In this document: in pieces, positions 16,870-25,517 of the stretch
Layout of the letters: each line of letters starts with the position of its first letter
Numbering within the stretch: position 1 is the first letter of the stretch
DNA from: Armatimonadota bacterium
Lineage (GTDB): Bacteria > Bacillota > Desulfotomaculia > Desulfotomaculales > Nap2-2B
Assembly: GCA_023511535.1 (NCBI GenBank)
Contig: JAIMBK010000001.1
Span: forward strand, 45,493-109,492
Direction: 5' to 3'
Length of the DNA stretch: 64,000 nt
Position numbers and translations under genes: made by a program
Notes under the pieces: generated by a model
The model's input: the letters and a program-made list of their open reading frames with translations, nothing else
Databases searched by the model: none
What the model was told of the DNA's origin: nothing

Positions 16870-18588
16870 TCAAACCAAATCTCTGAAGGCCTCTCTCAAG
16901 AGTCTTTTTGTATAAACGTGTTCCGGGTTTTCGAATATTTCAAAGGATACACCCGTTTCCACTATTTCACCTCGATACATAACGTAAACTTTATCGGCAA
17001 TTTTACGGGCCAGATGCAAATCGTGAGTAATATACAGCATGGCAAATCCATGCCTGTTCTGGAGCGCTTTCAGCTCCCTTAAAAGATTGGCCTGGGTGGA
17101 AGGGTCCAGCATCGAGGTTACTTCGTCAGCAATCAATAATTTCGGCTTTGTTACCAGGGCGCGCGCGATGGCCAGACGTTGTCGCTGTCCTCCACTTAAG
17201 GCGTAACAGTAACGATTTAAAAATTCCGGGGAGACGGGCAACTGTACCTTCTGTAAAGCCTTCATTGCTTCTTCTTCCCTTTCATCTCTTTTGCCCCACT
17301 TAATTATGTCCAGCGGTTCTCTAACCACTTCCAGAACCTTCAGGCGGTGACTGGTGGCAGAGAATGGATCCTGGAAGATTATTTGCATACCCCCCACCAT
17401 TTTAGTGGCCCATCTTCCCTCCACCTTTTTGTTTTTAAAAAATACCTGGCCCGCATCGGCCGGCAAAACCCCTGCCAAAATGTGGGCAAGCGTAGATTTG
17501 CCGGAACCGGATTCCCCCACCAGGGCCACCACCTCACCGCTTTTAATTTCCAGGCTGACTCCTTTTACCGCCTCAATTTCTCTCTCCTTCAAGATGTATT
17601 TTTTTCGAATCCCTTCCGCCCTGAGAAACGTTTCGATGCCTCCCTTGTGACAGGCTACCATGCGCTCAAGGGCTACATACCTGAGGGGAGGTCTGGCCTG
17701 ACGGCAACTTTCTTCTCCCTGACAACACCGGGGATAAAAAGCACAACCTTCTATCGAGCCTCCCGGGGGAGGCTCTCCGCCGATTCCCCACAGGTCTTTA
17801 TACCTAAAGAAATTGGGGGAAGAATTCAGCAAGCCGCGGGTATAACAGTGCAGGGGATTTTTAAGCACCTCCGAGGTAATCCCCAGCTCGACCACGCGCC
17901 CACAGTACAGGGTCATCACTCTGGAGGTAAGCTTTTTAACTGCTCCCAAATCATGGGAGATTAAAATCATGGCAAAGCCCGACTTTTTCTGCAATTTCTG
18001 CAGCAACTGCAAAACTTCATTTTTACTTGCCGGGTCCAGCGACGTGGTAGGCTCATCCACAATCAGCAGTTCCGGATCACAGGACAAAGCCATGGCCAAA
18101 AGTACCCGCTGCCTCATTCCCCCTGATAACTGGTGCGGGTAACAGTGCCGCCACTCCGGCTCAAGGCCTGCCATTTCTAATAATTTTACAACCTTTTGGT
18201 CAATCTCCAGGGGGGATAAGTTATAATGAGCCCGCAAAGGCTCTCCTATTTGTTCTCCAATGCTGAGGACGGGATTAAGCACTTCCAGAGAGTTTTGAAA
18301 CACCATGGCCATATCTTTCCAGCGATAATTCCTCAGCCTCTTTTCCGGCAACCCCACCAGGTTTTGACCCCTGTAAATTATTTCCCCTTCAACGCCAACC
18401 TGTTTTAGCAACCCCATTATCCCCAGGGCCAGGGTACTTTTCCCACACCCGGATTCCCCAATAATCCCCAGGCTCTCTCCTTTTCGAAGCTGCAGGGACA
18501 CGCCGTCAACGGCCTTTACCGGCGGGTGTACGGCGTGATACGTAATGGACAGGTTTTTTATTTCCAGCAAATATTGCTCAGCGGTCAC
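16870..18588 (-). CDS. Fused dual ABC ATPase of a peptide/metallophore-type importer
   Basis: About 572 residues carry two complete ABC ATPase domains, equivalent to DppD plus DppF in one chain. The first has GESGCGKST and LSGGMRQRV and ends with the oligopeptide-family cysteine region CAFYPRCCQGEESC. The second has GESGSGKST and LSGGQRQRL, followed by ADEVTSMLDPS. It would power uptake through the two permeases encoded upstream. I prefer the GTG at 18588 (25 bp after the permease stop) to the longer frame from 18654, which would overlap the permease gene. Substrate class (peptide, nickel or chelated metal) is not decided by sequence; the FmdE-like gene in front hints at metal metabolism. Confidence 0.88.
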   Translation of the reverse strand: MTAEQYLLEIKNLSITYHAVHPPVKAVDGVSLQLRKGESLGIIGESGCGKSTLALGIMGLLKQVGVEGEIIYRGQNLVGLPEKRLRNYRWKDMAMVFQNSLEVLNPVLSIGEQIGEPLRAHYNLSPLEIDQKVVKLLEMAGLEPEWRHCYPHQLSGGMRQRVLLAMALSCDPELLIVDEPTTSLDPASKNEVLQLLQKLQKKSGFAMILISHDLGAVKKLTSRVMTLYCGRVVELGITSEVLKNPLHCYTRGLLNSSPNFFRYKDLWGIGGEPPPGGSIEGCAFYPRCCQGEESCRQARPPLRYVALERMVACHKGGIETFLRAEGIRKKYILKEREIEAVKGVSLEIKSGEVVALVGESGSGKSTLAHILAGVLPADAGQVFFKNKKVEGRWATKMVGGMQIIFQDPFSATSHRLKVLEVVREPLDIIKWGKRDEREEEAMKALQKVQLPVSPEFLNRYCYALSGGQRQRLAIARALVTKPKLLIADEVTSMLDPSTQANLLRELKALQNRHGFAMLYITHDLHLARKIADKVYVMYRGEIVETGVSFEIFENPEHVYTKRLLREAFRDLV

Positions 18589-18613
18589 GGCGAATACCCC
18601 CAGGTATAAACGT

Positions 18614-19477
18614 TTACCTTCCCAGGCGCGGGTCGACCATTCGTTCCAGCTCACGGCTGATCAAGGCCAGGGAAATTACCATTATAATCAGGGCCAGCCA
18701 CGGGTAGAGCAACCACCATTTCCAGAAGTCCGTATAGTATATCCCCTTAAAATTGGTAGCATGGTGAATGATTAAACCCCAGCTTTTGGAAGTAGGGTCC
18801 CCCAACCCCAGAAAGGAAAGCCCGGCTTCGGCAACAATTGCCCTCCCCGAAAGCCTGATCATATTTACTGCCACCAAAGGGAAAACTTCCGGGAGAAAAT
18901 GCTTCCCCAGCAGATACCAGACGCCGGCGCCATATGTCTCCGCCGATTTGATATAGCTCCGTTCCTTCACCATCAGGATCTGGGAACGCACGATTCTGGC
19001 GGGGAAAACCCAGGAAAACAGGGCCAGCACGAAAATGATATTGAGCAGACTGGGACCGAAAAAAGCTGCCAGCACAATCATCACCGGCAGGTCCGGCAAC
19101 ACAATCATAATATCAATTAACCTCATGAAAACCTTATCGGGCCACCCGCCCAGGTACCCCGAAACAATGCCAATCAGGCCGCCGCCCAGGGCTGCCAATA
19201 AGGCCGTGCCGAAACCCACGAGCAGGCTGACCCTGGCCCCGTAGCACAGCTGGGCCCAAAGGTCAATACCAAGCTCGTCGGTACCCAAAGGGTGCCCTCC
19301 TCCCGGCGGCACAAGAGGCGGTCCCGATGAGATATTGTGGGGATGGATGGAAATATAAGGAGCCAGGATAGCTGCCAGCAGGACAACCAGAATCACCGCC
19401 AGACCGGCTTTTCCCGGCAGGGAAAATTCTTTTCCCCCTTCGACTATTTTCACCAACAACTCCGGCGTTCTCCCCAA
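18614..19477 (-). CDS. ABC importer permease, DppC type
   Basis: This 287-residue inner-membrane permease has an N-terminal helix at about 19-40 (AVILVVLLAAILAPYI) and several later helices. GTDELGIDLWAQLCYGARVSL is the DppC/OppC hallmark near residue 67, and the cytoplasmic coupling loop EAGLSFLGLGDPTSKSWG lies near 217-234. It starts two bases after the DppB-type stop at a TTG with a GGGGG site, so it is in one operon with its partner permease. Confidence 0.92.
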   Translation of the reverse strand: MGRTPELLVKIVEGGKEFSLPGKAGLAVILVVLLAAILAPYISIHPHNISSGPPLVPPGGGHPLGTDELGIDLWAQLCYGARVSLLVGFGTALLAALGGGLIGIVSGYLGGWPDKVFMRLIDIMIVLPDLPVMIVLAAFFGPSLLNIIFVLALFSWVFPARIVRSQILMVKERSYIKSAETYGAGVWYLLGKHFLPEVFPLVAVNMIRLSGRAIVAEAGLSFLGLGDPTSKSWGLIIHHATNFKGIYYTDFWKWWLLYPWLALIIMVISLALISRELERMVDPRLGR

Positions 19478-19479
19478 GG

Positions 19480-20481
19480 TTATCCCCCACGTATCCCGCT
19501 ATAGTCACCAATCCGCGGGTCAAGCTTCCTGTAAACTAAATCGGCGAGAAAATTGGCCAGCAAAACACATATGGTCACCACCAGGAAAATCCCCTGAACA
19601 AGCGGATAATCGTGGACCATGACGGCTTCCCTCATTAAATGCCCCAGCCCCGGGTAGGCAAAAACATTTTCCACCAGAATTGCGCCCCCCACAAGGGAAC
19701 CAAGGCTTAAAAACACCCGCGTTACGATGGGAAGCAGGGCATTCCTCAAGGCATGGCGAAAAATGATCCGTTTTTGGGGAAGTCCTTTGGCCCAGGCAGT
19801 ACGCAGGTAATCTTTTTCCAGCACGGTCGTCATACTGTTTCTGGAAAGCAAATACATACCGCCCAGCCGGGCAATGGTCAGGGCCATTACGGGCAGGAAA
19901 GCATGATGCAAGATATCAAGCAACTTTTCCCACCAACTACTATAACTGGCAAAATGCGTGATGGCCCCCGACAAGGGGAATAATCCCAACCCCGCGGCAA
20001 ATGTAAAAAGTAAAACGAGACCCAGGAGAAAGGCCGGAACCTCCGATAGAAGAATCAAGTGAAAAAACAGAAGTTTGTCCAGCAACTTCTCCCGGTACCA
20101 GGCGGATAGGCTGCCCAGAATAGTACCGGAAACAGTGCTCAGCAGCACCGCCGCCATGACCAGAAAAGTTGTCCACGGTAACCGGCGCAGGATGATCGCG
20201 CTCACCGGTTCATTATAGTACAAACTGTACCCTAAATCCCCCCGCAACAAATCAGCCAGGTAAGACAGGTACTGCCCGGCAACAGGCCGGTCCAGCCCGT
20301 AGTATTCAAGATAATACTGTCTCTGTTCTTCCGAAAACCTCGCCACCTCCTGGCCTTCGTCTGCAGACAGGTACAAAAAGGGATCGCCGGGCATGGCCCG
20401 GGGAAGGAAGAAGTTGAGGGTCACTAAGACCCAAATGGTAAAAAGATATTCCATCAGCCTGGTGACCCTCTTCCATTTCAA
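19480..20481 (-). CDS. ABC importer permease, DppB type
   Basis: This 333-residue permease partner has the N-terminal helix TIWVLVTLNFFLPRAMPGDP, the periplasmic region with DRPVAGQYLSYLADLLRGDLGYS typical of DppB/OppB/NikB, and the coupling loop near LPQKRIIFRHALRNALLPIVT (residues 235-255). It lies six bases after the binding-protein gene. The start is a TTG behind AAAGGGG. Confidence 0.92.
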   Translation of the reverse strand: MKWKRVTRLMEYLFTIWVLVTLNFFLPRAMPGDPFLYLSADEGQEVARFSEEQRQYYLEYYGLDRPVAGQYLSYLADLLRGDLGYSLYYNEPVSAIILRRLPWTTFLVMAAVLLSTVSGTILGSLSAWYREKLLDKLLFFHLILLSEVPAFLLGLVLLFTFAAGLGLFPLSGAITHFASYSSWWEKLLDILHHAFLPVMALTIARLGGMYLLSRNSMTTVLEKDYLRTAWAKGLPQKRIIFRHALRNALLPIVTRVFLSLGSLVGGAILVENVFAYPGLGHLMREAVMVHDYPLVQGIFLVVTICVLLANFLADLVYRKLDPRIGDYSGIRGG

Positions 20482-20487
20482 TTAAGA

Positions 20488-22110
20488 TTAACCCCTTTCC
20501 AGGTAAGACAGTTTACTATGAGTTAAAGAATGGTGGTCAAACATGAACATCCAGCCGTCATATTTGGCCGGCCTGAACACGTTGTAACCGGTAGTGTAGT
20601 AAAGGGGTATTTCGGGGACATCTTCAGCCAGGATTTCCTGGATTTTAAAGATTAATTGCTTGCGTTTTTGATCATCCATTTCCAGGCGCTGTTTTTCTAA
20701 CAAGTTGTTTAATTCATCGTTGTTATAGCCCCGCAAGCCTGAAGCGGAAGGAGAAAGTCCTCCCCGGGAGCGGCCGGCGAACCTTTCGCGCAGGTAATCC
20801 GGGTCGTTGCCCCAACCCCCGTGCCCGATGATAGCCAGCTGGTACTCATTGTTTCGCACCCGGGCGTCCCGGGTCTTCATATCCACGCTTTGCACTTTTA
20901 TCTCGATCCCTGCTTTGGCCAGTTGCTCCTTCAATACTTCCGCCAGCCTGACTTCCTCCCCGACAAGCATGTTGAAGGAAAGTTTTTCACCGCTCTGGTT
21001 TTGGCGAATTCCGTTCTGGTCCAGCCTGTCGTAACCCAGCTTCACCAGCAGCTCTTCCGCCTTCTTTAAATCAAGGTCATATTGCCTGACATCGGGATTA
21101 TACATGACGTGGTCGGGAGGCAGGATCCCCGCACTGCCGGGGACAGCGGCGCCGCGGGCCACTTTTTCAATCAATTCTTTTGCATCAATAGCGGAAGCGA
21201 TGGCCTGCCTGAGTTCCCTCTGCCGCAAAGCCGGGTATTCGCCCATGTTGAACAGCAAGCGGTACCCCCAGAAGCCCGGATTGACCACAATTTTGTACTG
21301 CGGGTCATTTTGAAAACGGGGCAATACGTCGGGAGTAACACCGGCCAGATCAATTTCCCCTTTTTCAAAGGCCAAAATTTCTTCACTAACCGGCACAAAC
21401 TCAATAACCTTGACTCTCTGCCCGGGCCCCCAGAAATCCTCGAAAGCTTCAAAGCGGTAAGTGCCGTGTTCCTTGTTGTAGTCCGTCAGGCGGTAGGGGC
21501 CGGTTCCGATGACTGCTTCCGGCTTTGTAAACTCCTTCGGGTTATCAACGTTTTCCCAGATGTGTTTAGGAATGATGCGGGTCAAACCCAGGTTATAAAG
21601 CATAGCTGCGTTCGGTTCCGAAACGGTAATCAAAACCTGGCGATCTCCCACCACTTCCACTTTTTCAATATCCTCAGCGCCGATATATGACGACACCATG
21701 GGATGTTTACTTGCATATTCAAAAGTGAATTTAACATCCCCGGCAGTTAAAGGCTTCCCATCTTGCCATTTAACGCCATCTCGAATGGTAAACAGGTACT
21801 GTTTACCACCTTCTTTAATTTCATATTTTTCAGCCAGCCAGGGAATGAGCCCCTTTTCATCCCGCTCCAAAAGACCGTCAAAAATCAGGCCCATCTTAAA
21901 AATCCCCGGCCCTCTGGGATAATGGGCATAAGGACTCGGGTAACCCCAATCTCCCCCGGCCAGCCTGATCATCTCTACCGGCTGCTGTCCCCCGCCCTTC
22001 GCTCCGTCGGGTTTCCGGTCATCCCCGGCTTGATCCGTTCCACAGCCAAACAGAAGAAGGCTTAATGAGATGACCAGCAGGAGGGCGATTGATAACCATT
22101 TCCGGGACAT
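20488..22110 (-). CDS. ABC importer solute-binding lipoprotein (SBP family 5)
   Basis: This 540-residue extracellular binding protein of the DppA/OppA/NikA family has a signal peptide whose lipobox, LSLLLFGCG, puts the lipid-anchored cysteine at about residue 23. The family signature GVKWQDGKPLTAGDVKFTFE is near residue 112. The ligand may be a peptide or a metal-chelate; I cannot tell from sequence. GGAGGTGGCACA precedes the ATG. It follows the FmdE-like gene by 53 bp and leads the transporter operon. Confidence 0.9.
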   Translation of the reverse strand: MSRKWLSIALLLVISLSLLLFGCGTDQAGDDRKPDGAKGGGQQPVEMIRLAGGDWGYPSPYAHYPRGPGIFKMGLIFDGLLERDEKGLIPWLAEKYEIKEGGKQYLFTIRDGVKWQDGKPLTAGDVKFTFEYASKHPMVSSYIGAEDIEKVEVVGDRQVLITVSEPNAAMLYNLGLTRIIPKHIWENVDNPKEFTKPEAVIGTGPYRLTDYNKEHGTYRFEAFEDFWGPGQRVKVIEFVPVSEEILAFEKGEIDLAGVTPDVLPRFQNDPQYKIVVNPGFWGYRLLFNMGEYPALRQRELRQAIASAIDAKELIEKVARGAAVPGSAGILPPDHVMYNPDVRQYDLDLKKAEELLVKLGYDRLDQNGIRQNQSGEKLSFNMLVGEEVRLAEVLKEQLAKAGIEIKVQSVDMKTRDARVRNNEYQLAIIGHGGWGNDPDYLRERFAGRSRGGLSPSASGLRGYNNDELNNLLEKQRLEMDDQKRKQLIFKIQEILAEDVPEIPLYYTTGYNVFRPAKYDGWMFMFDHHSLTHSKLSYLERG

Positions 22111-22163
22111 TGTGCCACCTCCAGTTCTAAATTATCCACCAGCAAAATCATATTTTATCCAAA

Positions 22164-23501
22164 TTAATTTACGGTAATATGAACGGTTTGGGTATCCTCC
22201 TCCCACTCCACGCTTGCTCCCAGCGCTTCGCTGATAAATCTTAACGGCACCATGGCCCGATCATTTATAATCTGCGCCGGTTGAGCTAATTGAACTGTTT
22301 TACCATTCTTTGTTGCAGCTTCGGCGCCGATTTTCAAAACGATATCAGCGCCCCCTTTAGTTTCTTTCATCAGCCCAATTTCAACCAGAGGGTTCACTCC
22401 GGCCGCTTGAAGGGCAGCAAGCTCATCTGCATCAACTTTAAAACGTTTTAACGTAGTAATCAGTGTTTCCGGGTTATCCAAATATTCCATTAACTCCATA
22501 TTCATTTTTAACTTCGATATCCATTCAGGTCCGGAGTAATCTGCCACCCCGGCCAATTTTCTTACTTTATCGAAGTCGAATCCCAGCGCCAGTCCGTCTC
22601 CCGAACCGGATTTTCCGTCCCAGCGAATATATAATCCGGCAATGGTCTTTGCTTCCGGCGGAAGTTTTTCTTCTTGCTCTTTTGTCAGGGCTTTTACATA
22701 GATTCCCTTCTTACCTACGGTTGTATCGAGGATAACCTGGAAGGCATCATCCTTGCACCAGGGAGGGCAGGCTATAATTTTATATTCCTGGCCTGGCTGC
22801 AGCGGCAACATCTTGTCCAGATACTTAATAATCAAATACCCGCTGTTTACACCGGGGCAGACGTGGTTATGAAATTGGATTACCTGTAAAAAATCATACG
22901 TGCATTTGGGATGAGCCCAGACATTAGCAATGCCGATCAAGCTGAACTCATTGCCTTCGAATACCTTGTTCTTCACTTTTTCTTCCCATTGCCCGGGATT
23001 ATTCAACAGATCATTTAATCCAATACTTTCTTTAGTAATTTTTACAAATATCTCTTTATCCGTTAGTTTATTTATTTCAGTTAACGGTTTACCAGCCACG
23101 GCATTATTTACCTGCAGGTAAACGAGCTCTTTAGTATCTTTTTTGAAAAAGGCAAACCAAAGCGGTTTTTCCTTACTGCGGTGAATCAATAATAAATTGC
23201 CCTTGCCTACGGTACAGCCGCTGACCGCCGTTACCCCGTCAATGCACTTTTCGGTAGTTTGCCCGTTAATTATTGCATACCCCGCATTGGTCATGGCCAG
23301 TACATTTTCATCGCCTTTGGTAAACGACAGCTGTTCCATTGCAATGCTTGCGGCCTTCGCGCCCAATAAGTGCCAGGAAGTTACATTTTCTTTGCCGGTA
23401 AAATTTTCCACGTCCTGGATTATTCCCGACGCTGACGCAAGCACAGGGAAAACCAGAAGCAAAGCCATAATAACGGGAACTATAACTGTTTTCATTCTCA
23501 T
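22164..23501 (-). CDS. Secreted FmdE-like protein with C-terminal stalk/copper-amine-oxidase N domain
   Basis: About 445 residues. A signal peptide (MALLLVFPVLASASG) is followed by a large domain whose region VIQFHNHVCPGVNSGYLIIKY (middle of the protein) and IACPPWCKDDAFQVILDTTVGKKG match FmdE, the subunit-E-type protein of formylmethanofuran dehydrogenase operons. The last 60 residues (MVPLRFISEALGASVEWEEDTQTVHITV) form the copper-amine-oxidase N-terminal-like repeat common on Firmicute surface proteins. The ATG at 23501 has GAGGAGGG seven bases upstream. It is the first gene of an operon with the ABC importer. FmdE function is poorly known; the C-x-x-x-x HNHVCPG motif suggests metal or corrinoid/tetrapyrrole-type binding (inference). 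Confidence 0.85.
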   Translation of the reverse strand: MRMKTVIVPVIMALLLVFPVLASASGIIQDVENFTGKENVTSWHLLGAKAASIAMEQLSFTKGDENVLAMTNAGYAIINGQTTEKCIDGVTAVSGCTVGKGNLLLIHRSKEKPLWFAFFKKDTKELVYLQVNNAVAGKPLTEINKLTDKEIFVKITKESIGLNDLLNNPGQWEEKVKNKVFEGNEFSLIGIANVWAHPKCTYDFLQVIQFHNHVCPGVNSGYLIIKYLDKMLPLQPGQEYKIIACPPWCKDDAFQVILDTTVGKKGIYVKALTKEQEEKLPPEAKTIAGLYIRWDGKSGSGDGLALGFDFDKVRKLAGVADYSGPEWISKLKMNMELMEYLDNPETLITTLKRFKVDADELAALQAAGVNPLVEIGLMKETKGGADIVLKIGAEAATKNGKTVQLAQPAQIINDRAMVPLRFISEALGASVEWEEDTQTVHITVN

Positions 23502-23617
23502 TAAGGAACCCTCCTCTAAGATCATTTTTTACAGTTCCGGATTAATAAACTTGTTACCCAACTTTTGCCTGTCAACAAATCTATTTTTCCTTAGATCACC
23601 GCCTTTCTTGATCAGAA

Positions 23618-23680
23618 TAAAAAAAGCCACCGGAAATCCCTTCCTGCCTTCAGGCGGGAAGAAGGCCTTCGTGGCCCATT
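23618..23680 (-). ncRNA. Hairpin RNA element, copy 1 (FmdE leader)
   Basis: Read on the minus strand: GGCCACGAAGGCC, an inner hairpin CTTCCCGCC-TGAA-GGCAGGAAG, then TTTCCGGTGGC and seven Ts. The outer stem CCAC/GTGG is extended after a small bulge. Layout and conserved bases match the elements at 23733, 25370 and 56695. It ends in a terminator-like T-run ahead of the FmdE-like gene. Confidence 0.6.
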
Positions 23681-23732
23681 TTCTTCCAATATCCAACTTT
23701 GCTGCGTCTCCACCTGCTTTTCAGCAAGAAAA

Positions 23733-23790
23733 CAAAAAGCCACGGAACCTCCTTCCCCCCAGAGAAGGAATTTTTGGGCCTCCGTGGCCG
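23733..23790 (-). ncRNA. Hairpin RNA element, copy 2 (FmdE leader)
   Basis: Minus strand: GCCACGGA pairs perfectly with TCCGTGGC (8 bp), with an inner CCTTC/GAAGG stem, and ends in TTTTTG. Compared with copy 4 the outer stem keeps pairing through two double changes (C-G for T-A, G-C for A-T), which argues that RNA structure is what is conserved. Confidence 0.65.
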
Positions 23791-24221
23791 ATAATTCTTA
23801 CCTTCTGCGGTTGACGAAAAATATAATTTGTCCGTGTCGTTCCCGTCTCCGCTACGGGGTTAAAGACAGGACAACTTTCGTCATAACGTTACCACGTCAT
23901 CACGGCGCTGTCAAGTCATTCGGTTAAAGATCCAGGATAACTTTCGTCCTCACCCATTCGACCAAAATTATGTGAAGCCTCTCCCGCCTCCCAAGAGGTA
24001 AGAGCCCAAAAACAGGAAGGCGCGACATCTTTTCCCGCCCTGTTCTGACCACTATATCCGGGCAAAAATTTCCTTAACCTCCACCTCCAGCCCATCCCAA
24101 AACAAGCGATTTAACTTGCTATTTTAAGTGGGTAAACGTATGTTCCCCTCATACCCAGACCGTCTTTTTGAACTGGTAGCCAAAAATGGAGAGATCCAGA
24201 TTTATCGTCTCCCGGCAGCGG

Positions 24222-25340
24222 CTACCGGCTTAACCTCTTTTTGGCAATGATTATTTTGGAATCCAGTGCATCGCCAATCTTTCCCAGCGAGGGGCCGGCA
24301 AATGCAGCCGTTTCAATCACCTTTTCAATGGAGAAATATCCAGACAGCAGTTCCAGGTAATCTTCAAAGGAAAGATCTCCTTCAAAACTGTACACCCTGT
24401 CTCCTTTTTTCACGCCGGCGAAGGTGGTCAGATTCCACTCCAGATCCAGGAAAATATCTTTTGTTTCTTCACCTTTCCGGTAAAAGCAGTGCTTGCTGAC
24501 AAAAAGCCCGCCCTCGTTTAAGCTGGCGTGGATTTTAGGCACCAGTCCCGGATTTTTACCGCCGGGATTGTAGGCAAAAAAGACCAGGTCGTAGCCGCTG
24601 CCCAGGTCGTCTTGAAAAAAGTTCCCGGCCATGACTGTTACCTTTGCCCCGTGTTTTTCAATGTACGCCCTTGTTTTTTGCGTAACCCCGGGAAGATCGT
24701 AGACGAATACCCGCAACCCCGGGTTTAATTTGGAAAACGCAATGGCGTACAGGCCGTGGCCGCTACCGAGATCGAGAAGTTTTCTTGCTTTTTGAAATTC
24801 CGGAAGTCCGGCCACAATCCGGACTGTTTTTGGCAGTTCCCCGGTCAGGTGTTCTGCGGCTATGGCGTGGATGTGGTCCTCCCCGAAAAACTCTTCTTCG
24901 CGGATCTTAACCGGTCCGCCCTTCAAAACTTCGGGCAATTTTTCCCAGAGCCGGAATGTGCCCCGTAAGGTTTTCAAAACATTCTCCTGCGCCAGGGGGG
25001 AACCGGTTCGCAAATAAAGGTTGCTGATTTCAGCATTTTGATAAGCACCGTTTACTTCAACGAGGAAACCAAGCTTTTCCAGACACTTGCAGACGATGCG
25101 GGCGATCCGCGGGTTTAAGCCCAGTTCACGGGAAAGCTCAACGGTCGGGCGCGGGGCTTCCAGGTGGTCAAAAAGGCCGGTTTCAACGGCCGCCGACAGA
25201 AGGCAAAACACTTTATAATTTACGGCGCAATTATTTAAGAGTGAATATAATGGCTGAACGTCAACAAATGGCTCCTGGCCAAACAAATCTCCGTGAACAT
25301 CTTCCCCGAGACCAGTGATAACCGGATGTACCTTTTTCAA
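24222..25340 (-). CDS. SAM-dependent O-methyltransferase-like protein
   Basis: This 372-residue protein resembles dimeric O-methyltransferases (acetylserotonin/hydroxyneurosporene type). The N-terminal winged-helix region (residues about 35-100, CLLSAAVETGLFDHLEAPRPTVEL) is followed by a Rossmann SAM domain with KLLDLGSGHGLYAIAFSKLNP (about 190-210) and VFVYDLPGVTQKT. The acceptor is unknown. It starts with TTG behind an AAAGGGGG site, 30 bp downstream of hairpin element copy 3, so its mRNA probably begins at the sigma-H-type promoter 25469-25493 and must pass that terminator-like hairpin. Confidence 0.8.
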   Translation of the reverse strand: MKKVHPVITGLGEDVHGDLFGQEPFVDVQPLYSLLNNCAVNYKVFCLLSAAVETGLFDHLEAPRPTVELSRELGLNPRIARIVCKCLEKLGFLVEVNGAYQNAEISNLYLRTGSPLAQENVLKTLRGTFRLWEKLPEVLKGGPVKIREEEFFGEDHIHAIAAEHLTGELPKTVRIVAGLPEFQKARKLLDLGSGHGLYAIAFSKLNPGLRVFVYDLPGVTQKTRAYIEKHGAKVTVMAGNFFQDDLGSGYDLVFFAYNPGGKNPGLVPKIHASLNEGGLFVSKHCFYRKGEETKDIFLDLEWNLTTFAGVKKGDRVYSFEGDLSFEDYLELLSGYFSIEKVIETAAFAGPSLGKIGDALDSKIIIAKKRLSR

Positions 25341-25369
25341 TCCGCTCAGCCCCCTTTAAACCGAACGTT

Positions 25370-25462
25370 AAAAAACAAAAAGACCATGAAAGCCCTTCAT
25401 CCATTCCTGGATTTTCTTCCTCCTGGAAGAATCCGGCGCCTCCATGGCTACCATAATTAAAT
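25370..25462 (-). ncRNA. Hairpin RNA element, copy 3 (methyltransferase leader)
   Basis: Minus strand: GCCATGGAGGCGCC, inner hairpin TTCTTCC-AGGA-GGAAGAA, then GAAGGGCTTTCATGGT and TTTTTGTTTTTT. The outer stem is CCATGGA with TTCATGG (one G-T pair). It begins about seven bases after the -10 of the promoter at 25469-25493, so promoter, structured RNA and terminator form a compact unit of about 90 bases. Confidence 0.65.
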
Positions 25463-25468
25463 TACCTT

Positions 25469-25493
25469 ATTCTGCACGGCAGGGAGAAATCCT
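25469..25493 (-). promoter_or_regulatory. Sigma-H-type promoter of hairpin copy 3
   Basis: Minus strand AGAGGATTT, 11 bases, GCAGAATAA. This fits RNAGGAWWW-N11-12-RNNGAATWW, the Bacillus sigma-H consensus, at every defined position. Confidence 0.65.
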
Positions 25494-25517
25494 CTCGGGG
25501 GGAAAATTTTTTTTATT

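Larger units (their letters stand above)
23502..24221. other. Long leader region before the FmdE-like gene
   Basis: A 720-bp stretch without a convincing protein gene. It contains two related hairpins with T-runs (23618-23680 and 23733-23790, minus-strand sense) and two direct repeats of about 26 bp, 23858-23882 and 23922-23948 (ggttaaaga..cagga.aactttcgtc). A possible weak promoter lies beside them (TTGACA, 17 bp, TAACGT on the minus strand near 23912). The rest toward 24221 shows nothing I recognise. Confidence 0.7.
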
